A stretch of DNA of 52,853 bases from the IMG/VR virus record IMGVR_UViG_3300027816_000138, positions 1 to 52,853 of that record. One strand, written 5' to 3'. Positions 36,976 to 46,280 of this stretch are shown piece by piece (positions within the stretch are counted from its first letter, which is position 1; each line of letters begins with the position of its first letter). A program made the translations under genes and the position numbers. The notes beneath the pieces are model-generated. The model was not told the origin of the DNA, made no database searches, and saw only the letters and a program-made list of their open reading frames with translations. Source of the DNA: a virus.

Positions 36976-39237
36976 ATGGCTGAATTGTCTGAAGAATTAT
37001 TAAATAAACTCAACATTGAGGGTTCTTTAACTGCAAAAGAATTTGCGGAAATGTTGTTATTTGATACTCAAAACGATATTGATGATTTAAGAAGATCGTT
37101 TAAGAAAAATTTCTTGGATAAGTTTAAAAATCAATTAGATAATATAAAAACTCAGGACATAAAAAGAATATTTGATCCTCTAGGTTTATCTGGCTTGTTA
37201 AGAGATCCCGATTCTTTAAGAGATGAATATAAGGAATATAAAAACAAGTTAAGAAAACAACTAAGAAAAGCTACTGAAAGTTTAAATAAAAAAGACGATG
37301 ATGACGTTAATACTAAATCAACAACATCAACGCCCGAACAACCTAAACAAGCTCCTCCAACATTAAACGAAAACAATACAGAAGTTTCTCCAGAAATAAA
37401 AAATGATAAACAACAGACTGGTGAAAAAAACAAAAATCAAAACAACATACAAGAACAAAGAGGTTTGGGTAAAGAAACTTCTATTATAGAATTTAGTGAA
37501 AATACAAATAAATTTTTGAGTGATCTTTTTGGAAAATATTTTGAATTAAAAGAAAAAACAGAAAAACAAAAACAATCGGAAAAACAACCAGAAGATAAAG
37601 AAAAGGAAGGTTCAAATTCTCTTTTAGATTTATTGGGTTATATAGTAACCGGAGGGGTTTTAGCTGCATTTTGGGGTGATTATATAAGACCGTTTTTAGA
37701 AGAAAAGTTTGATTTCATGGATAGATTAAAGGGTACGTTTAATGCTCTCGAAAAAACTATATATACTTTTGCGGCAAAAGGGTTGAATATAGGTGGTGTT
37801 GTATTTAAAACTATAGAAGACTTTGCTCAAGGAATGATAAAGGGAGTATTCAATTTCATAACGGGAGGTGGGGGAAAAGCCGCATCAACCACACTGGCAG
37901 AGGGAGGAGAAGCTGCTGGTAAGAAATTTATGCCCGGATTGTTAGCAAAGGTTGGCGGTAAACTTCTACAAATGGTTAGATTTATACCGCTGATAGGTGG
38001 TATCATAAGTTTAGGGTTTGCTTGGGATAGATTTAAAAATGGAGATTTTAGAGGTGCTTTGATAGACGTACTCGGTGCATTCGGAAGCTTTATAACTCCC
38101 GTTTCTGGTCCTCTCGGAGCAGCTTTAAGTTGGGGTGCATTAGCATTAAACGCATACTTGGACATAACGAAAACAGACGAAGACACAAAAAAAGAAAAAC
38201 AAAATGCAGATTGGTTAAAAAACTTACCAAAAACTATAGGAAAAGCATTATTAAATAATCCAATAATTAAAAGCATTTCAAATATGGGAAGTGGTCTTTG
38301 GGATTATGTTACGGGATTAATGTCTGGAGATACAGGAAAAGCCGTTAAAGGTCTTAAAACATTAAATGATAGTCCATTGTCATTCATGTCATCTTTTCTT
38401 CTTCCTTTATTTGAAGAAAACGTAAAAGTAGAAACAAAAACTGGACAGTCTAAATTAGACATGGGTAAATTTTGGCAAGAAAGTACAAAAACGTTTATGA
38501 AAAAATATCTTCCAAATTGGTTATATAATTTAGTAGCTAAAACAATGGGATGGGATTCTAAACCAGAGTCGGAATTTGATGTTCAAAAGTCGGAATTTGA
38601 TGTTCAAAAGTCGGAATTTGATATTCAAAAAAATGAAAGTCAATTTTTTGATACATCTAAACCAAAAACTGAAAGATATTCTGCTATAACAAAATTAAAT
38701 GAAGAAGCAGCAAAAACTAGAAAAGAAATCATTGATTTTACTTCTTCTAAAGAAGTATCTTTAGAAAAAGAAAAACAACTAAATGATCTTAAAGAAAAAT
38801 TAAAATTATTGGAAGAATCTGGTGCTAGAATTAGAGGACCAGAAAGTGATGATAGAAGCGCATGGCCTAATGCATTACAATCTAATCGCGTTATTACTGA
38901 AGTTCAAGATGGAGAAATTGATTATACTCCAAAATTAAAAGTAGGAAATAATACAATAGCTAAATTTGCTCCTGACGATCAATTTAAAATAATGGCGGCT
39001 AAACCAGATGGTGTTTTTGAGCAGATGAATAAAAATTTAATATCTAATTTTGAAATTATGGCTAAACAATTTGGAGAACTATCCAAAACATTATTATCAC
39101 AACAAAAAACAAGTAATAATTCTGTCGTAAATATTAGTAATGCAGGAGCAAATCAAAATAAATTTACAATGAATGTATCAGATCCTATACTTAGAAGTAG
39201 AACATCTTATATTCAGTCTCCATTAAGAATAATATAA
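36976..39237 (+). CDS. Tail tape measure protein
   Basis: 753 residues (T4 gp29 has 590). Seen: charged helical N-terminal half with a Lys/Gln/Glu-rich linker, a hydrophobic central block (SLLDLLGYIVTGGVLAAFWG; VRFIPLIGGIISLGFAW; ALIDVLGAFGSFITPVSG), an amphipathic region, a triple heptad SEFDVQK repeat (38569-38631) and a C-terminal coiled region. Family knowledge: hydrophobic segments in a long helical tail protein are typical of tape measures, which set tail length and help DNA cross the membrane. Position before the gp48- and gp53-like genes supports this. Confidence 0.75.
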   Translation: MAELSEELLNKLNIEGSLTAKEFAEMLLFDTQNDIDDLRRSFKKNFLDKFKNQLDNIKTQDIKRIFDPLGLSGLLRDPDSLRDEYKEYKNKLRKQLRKATESLNKKDDDDVNTKSTTSTPEQPKQAPPTLNENNTEVSPEIKNDKQQTGEKNKNQNNIQEQRGLGKETSIIEFSENTNKFLSDLFGKYFELKEKTEKQKQSEKQPEDKEKEGSNSLLDLLGYIVTGGVLAAFWGDYIRPFLEEKFDFMDRLKGTFNALEKTIYTFAAKGLNIGGVVFKTIEDFAQGMIKGVFNFITGGGGKAASTTLAEGGEAAGKKFMPGLLAKVGGKLLQMVRFIPLIGGIISLGFAWDRFKNGDFRGALIDVLGAFGSFITPVSGPLGAALSWGALALNAYLDITKTDEDTKKEKQNADWLKNLPKTIGKALLNNPIIKSISNMGSGLWDYVTGLMSGDTGKAVKGLKTLNDSPLSFMSSFLLPLFEENVKVETKTGQSKLDMGKFWQESTKTFMKKYLPNWLYNLVAKTMGWDSKPESEFDVQKSEFDVQKSEFDIQKNESQFFDTSKPKTERYSAITKLNEEAAKTRKEIIDFTSSKEVSLEKEKQLNDLKEKLKLLEESGARIRGPESDDRSAWPNALQSNRVITEVQDGEIDYTPKLKVGNNTIAKFAPDDQFKIMAAKPDGVFEQMNKNLISNFEIMAKQFGELSKTLLSQQKTSNNSVVNISNAGANQNKFTMNVSDPILRSRTSYIQSPLRII
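38569..38631 (+). repeat. Three tandem 21-bp repeats in the tape measure gene
   Basis: TCGGAATTTGATGTTCAAAAG occurs twice exactly (38569-38589, 38590-38610) and once with two changes (38611-38631), encoding three SEFD(V/I)QK heptads. Confidence 0.95.
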
Positions 39238-39238
39238 T

Positions 39239-40513
39239 ATGAGTAAACCCAACAATAAATTTTTTGATGTTAAAGAAATAAGCTTTAGCGTTTTTAATAA
39301 AAAAATAGCTCAACCATATTTAAAAGCTATTCCAAAGGGTGGTTCTTCTGTAATAAACATATGTGATAATTTTGATTGGAAGAATAAAGGATCTACACAA
39401 GAAGTACCAAGAATATATGCTTATGAAAGAGAATTAACCTATGGTACATACACTACAAGTTTATTATCATTAGTTCAATCAATAGGAGGTACATTAAACG
39501 GAATTGCAGGAGATCCAAAAGGAGGCGGTGATATATATCCACAACTATATGCTTCAGAACCTACAGGATTTAAATATGTATTTCCTCATCTTTTAAGTAA
39601 TAATAATTTATATTCGGTTAATAACAACTGGCAAACTATTACGTCTGGCCCTCAAAACATGATTAATAAGTTAGCTGATGGAAAATCATCCGGAGGAACA
39701 GGAGAAGCTATGTTGGAGGCTGGAGTTAGTTTTGCTGTAGGAATGGCAACTCCGGGATTTGGGTTTGATGATGTATATAACTACTCTGGAACCGCACCTA
39801 GAACATTTAATATTTCATTTCCTTTATATAACACATTTTCAATAGAATCTGCATATAACAACTATTGTTTTATAAATCTTTTTATATTTCAAAATTTAAA
39901 AACCAGAACGTCTTTAGCAACTTACATTCCTCCTAAAATATATCGTTTAGATTATGGAGAAACTCAAGGTGGAATATATTCTCCAGTTTCTATAGTTCAA
40001 AATTTACAAGTTGATTGTATAGGAACAACTAGAAGAATGATAGAATTTAGAGAGTTTGGTGTTCCAGAAATATTAATGCCAGAAGCATATAAAGTTAATA
40101 TTACTTTCATGGAACTTGTTCAAAACAGTTCAAATATATTTGCTGGAAGTATAGGAGGAGATAGAATTGAAGTTTCTGATGCCGGAAGTTTAATTCGTGA
40201 ATTTGAAGACTTTAACAGAAAAAGAGAAAACGAGATAAAAAAAACACCGGAAGCTCAAAAAACATCGGAAGCTCAAAATACACAACAGCTAACAGAACAA
40301 TTTCCAAACGCAACACCAAAAACAAAAGCAGAAATTAATGCAGTAGAATTTGCTAAAGAAGTAGACACAAGAACTTATGATAATAATAGAGCTAATTTAC
40401 AAAATACTGTAGATCAATATACTGCTATACTTCCTTCTCTTGATCCAAATGGGAGGGCTTATGCTGAAGCTACTCAAAAAATAAATATGGCTAAAGCTCA
40501 ATTAAAATTATAA
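39239..40513 (+). CDS. Baseplate tail-tube cap-like protein (T4 gp48-like)
   Basis: 424 residues. Seen: KAIPKGGSSVINICDNFDWK, YAYERELTYGTYT, a Gly-rich insert, then SGTAPRTFNISFPLYNTF, CFINLFIFQNLKTRTSLATY, PPKIYRLDYGET, QNLQVDCIGTTRRM, MPEAYKVNITFMELVQNSS, and a Gln/Lys-rich C-terminal tail. The central beta-domain resembles the tube-fold domains of T4 gp48/gp54. Gene order (after the tape measure and before a gp53-like gene) matches T4-like baseplate clusters. Assigned from layout and fold-level resemblance, so the exact T4 equivalent is uncertain. Confidence 0.65.
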   Translation: MSKPNNKFFDVKEISFSVFNKKIAQPYLKAIPKGGSSVINICDNFDWKNKGSTQEVPRIYAYERELTYGTYTTSLLSLVQSIGGTLNGIAGDPKGGGDIYPQLYASEPTGFKYVFPHLLSNNNLYSVNNNWQTITSGPQNMINKLADGKSSGGTGEAMLEAGVSFAVGMATPGFGFDDVYNYSGTAPRTFNISFPLYNTFSIESAYNNYCFINLFIFQNLKTRTSLATYIPPKIYRLDYGETQGGIYSPVSIVQNLQVDCIGTTRRMIEFREFGVPEILMPEAYKVNITFMELVQNSSNIFAGSIGGDRIEVSDAGSLIREFEDFNRKRENEIKKTPEAQKTSEAQNTQQLTEQFPNATPKTKAEINAVEFAKEVDTRTYDNNRANLQNTVDQYTAILPSLDPNGRAYAEATQKINMAKAQLKL

Positions 40514-40516
40514 TAT

Positions 40517-40870
40517 ATGAACGGTCCAATAAAAAACCCAAACAAATTAGCATATACTAGATATGAAAATTTTTTCAATTTATATCAAGATGATGATGGA
40601 TTTTTATTTTATAATTTATTAAAAAACATAAACATAATACCAGCAAATGAAACTTCTGTAGAAGAAGAATATGTAGTAAAACCAAAAGACACTTGGATTT
40701 TTATATCATATAAATATTACAATAATATGAATTTATGGTGGCTTGTATGTGAATATAATCAAATAAAAGACCCAACTAAAATGCCAGAACCGGGTACTAA
40801 ATTAAAACTACTTAAAAACGAATATCTTAGTATAATACTAGATGAATTAAATAGGCAAGTTAAGAGATAA
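40517..40870 (+). CDS. Baseplate wedge protein, gp53-like with LysM-type domain
   Basis: 117 residues, shorter than T4 gp53 (196). Seen: YTRYENFFNLYQDDDGFLFY followed by a LysM-like C-terminal half with YVVKPKDTWIFISYKYYNN, LWWLVCEYNQI and PEPGTKLKL. Family knowledge: gp53 joins neighbouring wedges around the hub, and its LysM-type domain is a recurring baseplate element. The last 24 nt overlap a convergent gene. Confidence 0.8.
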   Translation: MNGPIKNPNKLAYTRYENFFNLYQDDDGFLFYNLLKNINIIPANETSVEEEYVVKPKDTWIFISYKYYNNMNLWWLVCEYNQIKDPTKMPEPGTKLKLLKNEYLSIILDELNRQVKR

Positions 40871-41233
40871 AACTTTATTTAAATCAAAATAAAATCTAGC
40901 GGTTATTTTTCTACCGTTTTTTCTTTTTACTTTGCCGTATGTATAACAATAGATTCTTCTTTTATATTTAAAAACTAAACAACTTGGCATCAAATCCGAA
41001 AAGAAATTTATTTCCATATCTATCTCTGGACGTGTTAAGAAAAATTTTCTTATTTGATCTTGTGTGAATACTTCTAATTTATCATCATCTTTAAGATCTT
41101 TTAATTTTTTTTGTATTTTACTCCAAATACCATTTGGGTCTACAACATCAAGCTTAAGGAGTTTCCATTTACTTATGTAAGTATATGCCTTATCTTGTCT
41201 TCCTAAATTTATAAATTCATCATTAGTATTCAT
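40847..41233 (-). CDS. Unknown leftward protein inside the tail cluster
   Basis: 128 residues. Seen: GRQDKAYTYISKWKLLKLDV, a Lys/Asp-rich linker, QIRKFFLTRPEIDMEIN, CLVFKYKRRIYCYTYGKVKR and a final beta segment RFYFDLNKVLSLNLPI. It is the only leftward gene between the tape measure and terminase and overlaps the gp53-like 3' end by 24 nt. Not recognised; a late-inserted accessory gene is plausible. Confidence 0.5.
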   Translation of the reverse strand: MNTNDEFINLGRQDKAYTYISKWKLLKLDVVDPNGIWSKIQKKLKDLKDDDKLEVFTQDQIRKFFLTRPEIDMEINFFSDLMPSCLVFKYKRRIYCYTYGKVKRKNGRKITARFYFDLNKVLSLNLPI

Positions 41234-41248
41234 TTTTTAAGTATGTTG

Positions 41249-41256
41249 TATAAATA
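41249..41256 (+). promoter_or_regulatory. T4-type late promoter octamer TATAAATA
   Basis: Exact match, 12 nt before the terminase ATG at 41269. Confidence 0.65.
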
Positions 41257-41268
41257 TTTATTGAACTT

Positions 41269-43128
41269 ATGGGTCGAAGAAAAAAAGAAATAACTGAAAA
41301 AGTAGATCTATCTAATTTAGATAAAAAAGATATTTTAGTTGATGCATCATTTTATAAAGGTAACGAAAATTTATTGCGCGGAGATGCACAAATAAAATGG
41401 AACCCAGAGATGATAGAAGAGTTCGAAAAATGCGCAAAAAATATTTTGCATTTTGCGGAAAACTACTTTTTCATAAATACTATAGATGATGGTAAGAAAA
41501 AAATAGAATTATATAAATACCAAAAAAAACTTTTAAGAGCATTTAGAGATAATAGATTTAATATTATTTTATCCAGTAGACAATCTGGAAAAACTACAAC
41601 TATAACAATTTATGCTTTATGGATAGTTTGTTTTCAAGCTGATAAAAGAATAACAATTGTAGCTAATAAAGAATCAACGGCAAAAGAAATATTTTCTAGA
41701 ATTAAAATGTCATTTGAAGAACTTCCAGTTTGGATGAAACCGAGTGTTAAGTCTTGGAGAAAAGATGGATTTCAACTTGGTAATGATTCTGAAATAAAAG
41801 TTAGTACATCCTCATCATCTGGTCCTAGAGGTAGCACATCAAATCTATTGATCATTGATGAGATGGCTCACTGTCCAAATGAGGTTATGCAAGAACTTTG
41901 GAAGAGTGCTATTCCTATTATTTCATCATCAAAAAAATCTCAAATCGTTGTTATATCAACGCCAAATGGAACTGATAATAAATTTTACGAACTTTATAAA
42001 GAATCGCAAAAAGAAAAAAGTTCTTGGCATCTAGAAACTGTTAACTGGTATGACGTTCCGGGTAGAGATGAAGATTGGAAAAGAGAAACGTTAAGTTTAT
42101 TGAATAATAACATGGATGATTTTGAGCAAGAATATTGCAATAAATTTCATGAGCCGGGTAAAACCGCTATAGATCCAGACTTATTAAAACAATTACAATC
42201 TCAATGTAGAGAGCCTATATACGTAATGGATGATGGAGCATATAGAATATATAGCACTCCGTCTCCAGATGGTATATATGTTGTTGGTGTAGACGTTGGA
42301 GAAGGAATAGGTAGAAGTAATACCGTAGCACAAATATTAAATATACAAGATTTAACTAAAATAGAACAAGTTGCAGTGTTTGCGTCCAATACAATAAGTC
42401 CTTATCATTTTGGAACAAGATTAATGGGTATATTAGAAGATTGGGGAAGACCTCCAGTATTAGTAGAAAATAATAATAACGGACAGCAAGTATTGGACGT
42501 TTTACATCATACACATAACTATGAATCTATAGTTTCGTATGATATACAAGGAAGTAAATTTTATAATAAAGAAAATAGACTTGGTATTTATAATCATACA
42601 AATACAAAATATAAAGGTGTTGTAAATTTTAGATATTGGTCTAACAGTTTAAATGCTGTTAAGTATAATGACTTAGACACATTATTGGAATTAGAAACTT
42701 TTGTTAAACTTCCAAACTTTACATTCAGCAAAAGAAAAGATACGGATAGAGATGATAGAGTTATGTCTATGATATGGGCTTTATTTATATTAGATCCTTC
42801 GGTCGCTGAAAAGTATTACATTATAGCAGATGTGGATGATCAAGGTCGTCCACTTCGAATAACACCGTTAAATGACAATTCCGATTTAATTAAAAAAAGT
42901 CCGTTGTTTGAAGGTAGAATGTCGCACTTTAAAAAAACAGCAACTCAGGTTAATGCTTCGTTTTCTCACGTGGGACCAATTGATATTGAAAAAGTTGCAA
43001 CGATTGATGATGAAAGTGAACTTAAAAGTTGGTTGCTCGGCTGGGGGAATCAAAAAAATAATAAACAAGACTTAAAACAAGAAGAAAAAGTAAATATAAA
43101 TGAAACATTTTGTCCTATAATATTTTAA
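41269..43128 (+). CDS. Terminase large subunit (T4 gp17-like)
   Basis: 619 residues, close to T4 gp17 (610). Seen: Walker A LSSRQSGKTT (101-110), Walker B LLIIDEMA (193-200), coupling motif STPNG (230-234), nuclease residues in VDVGEGIG (D342, E345), VLVENNNNG and a C-terminal DDRVMSMIW. Family knowledge: ATPase motor and headful nuclease for DNA packaging. It is placed between baseplate genes here, unlike the head-gene cluster position in T4. No small subunit gene was identified in the window. Confidence 0.97.
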   Translation: MGRRKKEITEKVDLSNLDKKDILVDASFYKGNENLLRGDAQIKWNPEMIEEFEKCAKNILHFAENYFFINTIDDGKKKIELYKYQKKLLRAFRDNRFNIILSSRQSGKTTTITIYALWIVCFQADKRITIVANKESTAKEIFSRIKMSFEELPVWMKPSVKSWRKDGFQLGNDSEIKVSTSSSSGPRGSTSNLLIIDEMAHCPNEVMQELWKSAIPIISSSKKSQIVVISTPNGTDNKFYELYKESQKEKSSWHLETVNWYDVPGRDEDWKRETLSLLNNNMDDFEQEYCNKFHEPGKTAIDPDLLKQLQSQCREPIYVMDDGAYRIYSTPSPDGIYVVGVDVGEGIGRSNTVAQILNIQDLTKIEQVAVFASNTISPYHFGTRLMGILEDWGRPPVLVENNNNGQQVLDVLHHTHNYESIVSYDIQGSKFYNKENRLGIYNHTNTKYKGVVNFRYWSNSLNAVKYNDLDTLLELETFVKLPNFTFSKRKDTDRDDRVMSMIWALFILDPSVAEKYYIIADVDDQGRPLRITPLNDNSDLIKKSPLFEGRMSHFKKTATQVNASFSHVGPIDIEKVATIDDESELKSWLLGWGNQKNNKQDLKQEEKVNINETFCPIIF

Positions 43129-43129
43129 T

Positions 43130-43738
43130 ATGTATCAATCCGCATTAAACAGATCTAGAAGTGATAAATTTATTTTGGTTGTTGATATACCAAAAATGTT
43201 AAAGGATACTTATGATAGAGTTTTACAATCTGAAAATAGAGCAGATAGTATACAATTCACTATATTTGGTTCTCCAGTTCCTGATATAAAAATACCAGCT
43301 ATAGAAATTCCATACGGAGGTCAGGTATATAAATCATCATCTTTAAGTAGACCATCATACAACGACTTGAATATAAAATTTTTAGTTGATAATGGATATA
43401 AAAATTATTGGGTTTTATGGAAATGGTTAAATTTATTTAATGATTTTAAACAATCAAAAACAAAATTAACAGAATCTATAAACGTTCCAGTTTTAAATGA
43501 TGAACCTATATATTTAAAAAATCCTATGGTAGATTTTACTTCAAAAATTTCTATATTTGGAATTGATGAATATAATAATAAGATTATATCATTTTCTTAT
43601 ACAAATGCATTTCCAATTTCTTTGGGTGAAATATCATTTGATAATCAGACTGCTAATGAAATAGTGTGTAATGTTTCATTTGCATTTAATCAATTACACG
43701 TAGATTTACTTAAAAATGTAAATGATAATTTGTGTTAA
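43130..43738 (+). CDS. Tail-tube-fold baseplate protein (gp54/gp19-like)
   Basis: 202 residues. Seen: SDKFILVVDIPKMLKD, FTIFGSPVPDIKIPAIEIPY, GGQVYKSSSLSRPSYNDLNI, KFLVDNGYKNYWVLWKWLNL and a C-terminal YTNAFPISLGEISFDNQTAN. The pattern 'ipaieipygGq....ss.srp.y.dlni.FlvD.gy.NYwvlWkWl' is that of tube-type proteins at the baseplate. Inferred: tube initiator or baseplate tube protein. Adjacent to the hub gene (43745). Confidence 0.65.
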   Translation: MYQSALNRSRSDKFILVVDIPKMLKDTYDRVLQSENRADSIQFTIFGSPVPDIKIPAIEIPYGGQVYKSSSLSRPSYNDLNIKFLVDNGYKNYWVLWKWLNLFNDFKQSKTKLTESINVPVLNDEPIYLKNPMVDFTSKISIFGIDEYNNKIISFSYTNAFPISLGEISFDNQTANEIVCNVSFAFNQLHVDLLKNVNDNLC

Positions 43739-43744
43739 AATTAT

Positions 43745-45340
43745 ATGAATACTGATAGCGGAAAAGGTTATATATATCAAATTGGTACTCAGTTTTATTA
43801 TGTAGAAATATGTTTTTATAATGGAATAAAAAATCCTGTATTCATACCGATGAATATAGTTGAAGAACTTTCTATAAAAGAAAATTTAAATCAATGGTGG
43901 GCTACTGGTTACATAACATTACAAAACGATTTTCAGTTTTTAGAAAAAGGATCAACATATAAAGATAAAACAGGAGAAAAGAAAAGTGCTGAAAATTTAA
44001 TGACTGATAGACCGGATGGTAGAAATAAATTTTGCGTAAGATTACATCCTGTAAATCCAAATAATAAAAGCGAAAATGAATTTATATCTGAAAATTTAAA
44101 AGATTTTGAATTATGTTTTGATTTTGTAGTTTATGATGTTCAAGATCAACCAACTGACAATGCAGAGAAAAAATTTAAAACATATTATTTATGGGATGAA
44201 AGATATCAATTATTCTTAGAAAGAAATTTAGAGTGGTCTACAGCTTTAATAGCTAAAGAAATGAACAACATTCAACAATTTTTAAGCGAGTCTGATAGGC
44301 AGCTTAATCCTAATGTAGCTATAAAAAAATTATTAGAAAAAGCAGCATTATATCCAGATGAAACTAATATAAAAATTGGTTATTTAAAAAACGGTTCTAT
44401 AGACAAACCAGATCAAGATGCTATTTCTATAGATAATGATAATTGGAATAATGGAAGTGATGATAATAAAATATTTTATACTTCATATGCTTCTAATAAT
44501 ATATCTGATGACATTGAGAATGTTCTTCCTTATTGCTGCGACGAAAAAGGATTTCCTGTTATATTAAATATAGGAAGATCATCAGAGGATAAAAAATTTA
44601 AATTAGTTTCATTAAAAAGATATTTTGACGATTCCGCAAAAAACCAAAAAGAAAGATTTGTATTTTATGATACTAAAGATGCATCTTTAGAAAAAGGAAA
44701 ATGGGTTTCTAGAGGACCAGATTTTGATAAAGAACCACAAAATTCTTTAAAAAATTTTACATCTGGAATTGCATCTAAAGTAACATCATACCAATTTTGT
44801 CCAATGTCTAATATAGACGACAGAAATTTAGTAAGCTCTCCTCAACATTATTTTGATTTTTCAACAGGAGAATTTAATATTTTATTTAAAGATAATACTA
44901 TAAACGATTTTGAAAATAAAGTAAAAGAAATGGTTTCTGGTCTTCATAATTTGAATTCAAATAACGGCCAAGTTCTTTTAAAGATTAACAAAATTAAACA
45001 ACAAAACTCCGCTTTAAAAAATGTATTTTCAGCGGTGAAAGAAATACCAAAGAATTTACCGCAAATTCAAATGTTAAAGGATTTTGTGTTTTTAAATCAA
45101 GCGTTAGTATTTCAAACTTATGGTCTTACATTTAGAGCACCCGGTAATTTTTTCACATTAGAAAGCGTACATTCTGATGAATATCAAAATGACTTTTGGG
45201 ATAAGTTTTTAGGTCAGTGGATGATGGTTGAGGTTGAACATAAATTTAGCAAAGAACTATATTCAAATGTTATAGTAGCTAATAAAGTAGATTCTCATAG
45301 TAAAATTTTTGAAATAAAAGACGAAAAATACAATGCTTAA
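43745..45340 (+). CDS. Baseplate hub protein (T4 gp27-like)
   Basis: 531 residues (T4 gp27 has 391). Seen: FYYVEICFYNGIKNPVFIPM, NIVEELSIKENLNQWWATGY, a linker, DIENVLPYCCDEKGFPVILN, LVFQTYGLTFRAPGNFFTLE, FLGQWMMVEVEHKFSKELYS and IVANKVDSHS at the end. Family knowledge: a gp27-like or gpD-like hub has two beta-barrel tube-like domains; the C-terminal 'GltfRaPG.ff.le.......  lG.wmV..veH.f' is typical. Located upstream of the gp5-like spike genes as expected. Confidence 0.7.
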   Translation: MNTDSGKGYIYQIGTQFYYVEICFYNGIKNPVFIPMNIVEELSIKENLNQWWATGYITLQNDFQFLEKGSTYKDKTGEKKSAENLMTDRPDGRNKFCVRLHPVNPNNKSENEFISENLKDFELCFDFVVYDVQDQPTDNAEKKFKTYYLWDERYQLFLERNLEWSTALIAKEMNNIQQFLSESDRQLNPNVAIKKLLEKAALYPDETNIKIGYLKNGSIDKPDQDAISIDNDNWNNGSDDNKIFYTSYASNNISDDIENVLPYCCDEKGFPVILNIGRSSEDKKFKLVSLKRYFDDSAKNQKERFVFYDTKDASLEKGKWVSRGPDFDKEPQNSLKNFTSGIASKVTSYQFCPMSNIDDRNLVSSPQHYFDFSTGEFNILFKDNTINDFENKVKEMVSGLHNLNSNNGQVLLKINKIKQQNSALKNVFSAVKEIPKNLPQIQMLKDFVFLNQALVFQTYGLTFRAPGNFFTLESVHSDEYQNDFWDKFLGQWMMVEVEHKFSKELYSNVIVANKVDSHSKIFEIKDEKYNA

Positions 45341-45342
45341 TT

Positions 45343-45654
45343 ATGAATAAAGATTTTTTAAAACAAAAAATTCAAGAAAATAAAATAAGAGAATTGCAAA
45401 ATTCTAACAAAAAAAATTATCCTTCAAATTTTCAAATGGTTAAAAATTTGACAAAGGATGTTGTTAGAAACGTTAAAAGTATTTCTCAAGGCAATCCTAT
45501 TAACGCTTCAGATGCTGTTATAAACCATAGAAAATCTATATGCGGTTCGTGTGAATTTTTCGATAGAGGAGCCGAAAGATGTACAAAGTGTGGATGTAAT
45601 ATGGCCATTAAAACTTATTTAAAAGCATCAAACTGTCCTATTGGAAAGTGGTAA
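45343..45654 (+). CDS. Small four-Cys protein
   Basis: 103 residues. Seen: a basic helical N-terminal part, then RKSICGSCEFF, ERCTKCGCNM and CPIGKW at the very end, which together form a possible zinc-binding domain. Family knowledge: proteins with 'R..iC..Ce......rCt.CGC.m..K.......CP.gKW' are found as small tail-cluster genes in many T4-like phages; role unknown. Its end overlaps the convergent dNMP kinase gene by 17 nt. Confidence 0.7.
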   Translation: MNKDFLKQKIQENKIRELQNSNKKNYPSNFQMVKNLTKDVVRNVKSISQGNPINASDAVINHRKSICGSCEFFDRGAERCTKCGCNMAIKTYLKASNCPIGKW

Positions 45655-46222
45655 ATTTTTTTAAATATAATGTTCCTATTTTTTCTGCTATAGAATTTAT
45701 TTTTTCTAAATCTATTGGATTTTCTTCACATAAAGTAGACCATTTTAAAAAATAATCACAATCTTTTTTAATTACTTTATTGTTTATTTTTTCCGTTTCA
45801 TTAGCATCTAAAACATATTCATGTTTTATAAAAATTAGAAAACCATGTTGTTCTTTTTTTAACCAAAACAATTCATCTTTTTTATATTCGGCATATCTTA
45901 TGTCTGGAATAATAGTTATATTATTTTGAGATTTTTTAAATTTTTCTATAAAGTATCTACCTTCAGTTTTATTTCTCATCAACTTTCCATACTCAACGAG
46001 TAAAGGTCTAATTAAAGTTTTTATATTTGAATCTTCGGTAAAGGTATCTATTTTCAATTTTTTACCTATAATATTTTTTAAATCTCCTTTTACCGTATCT
46101 CCTGCTATTGATTTTCTTTCGGCTTTTATGTTTTTGGTTTTAAAAAATCTTATAAGTGCTTTACATAAAGTATCTTTTCCAGATCTTGCTGCTCCAGAAA
46201 TCCCTATTATCGGATAATTCAT
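45638..46222 (-). CDS. Deoxynucleoside monophosphate kinase-like protein (T4 gp1-like)
   Basis: 194 residues. Seen: P-loop G10-A-A-R-S-G-K-D-T18, a helix with RPLLVEYGKLMRNKTEGRYF, IIPDIRYAEYKKDE and a C-terminal acidic helical region. Family knowledge: T4 gp1 and relatives phosphorylate dNMPs including modified ones; the 'GrSGKDT', 'll.eyG...R......yf' and 'i.DiRy..E' pattern fits. It lies on the opposite strand inside the tail cluster, as seen for nucleotide genes in mosaic T4-like genomes. Confidence 0.75.
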   Translation of the reverse strand: MNYPIIGISGAARSGKDTLCKALIRFFKTKNIKAERKSIAGDTVKGDLKNIIGKKLKIDTFTEDSNIKTLIRPLLVEYGKLMRNKTEGRYFIEKFKKSQNNITIIPDIRYAEYKKDELFWLKKEQHGFLIFIKHEYVLDANETEKINNKVIKKDCDYFLKWSTLCEENPIDLEKINSIAEKIGTLYLKKFTTFQ

Positions 46223-46280
46223 AAAGATACTATCTTAGTATATTACCTTTAAAAATCAATAAAAAAGAGTAAGTTTTTAT

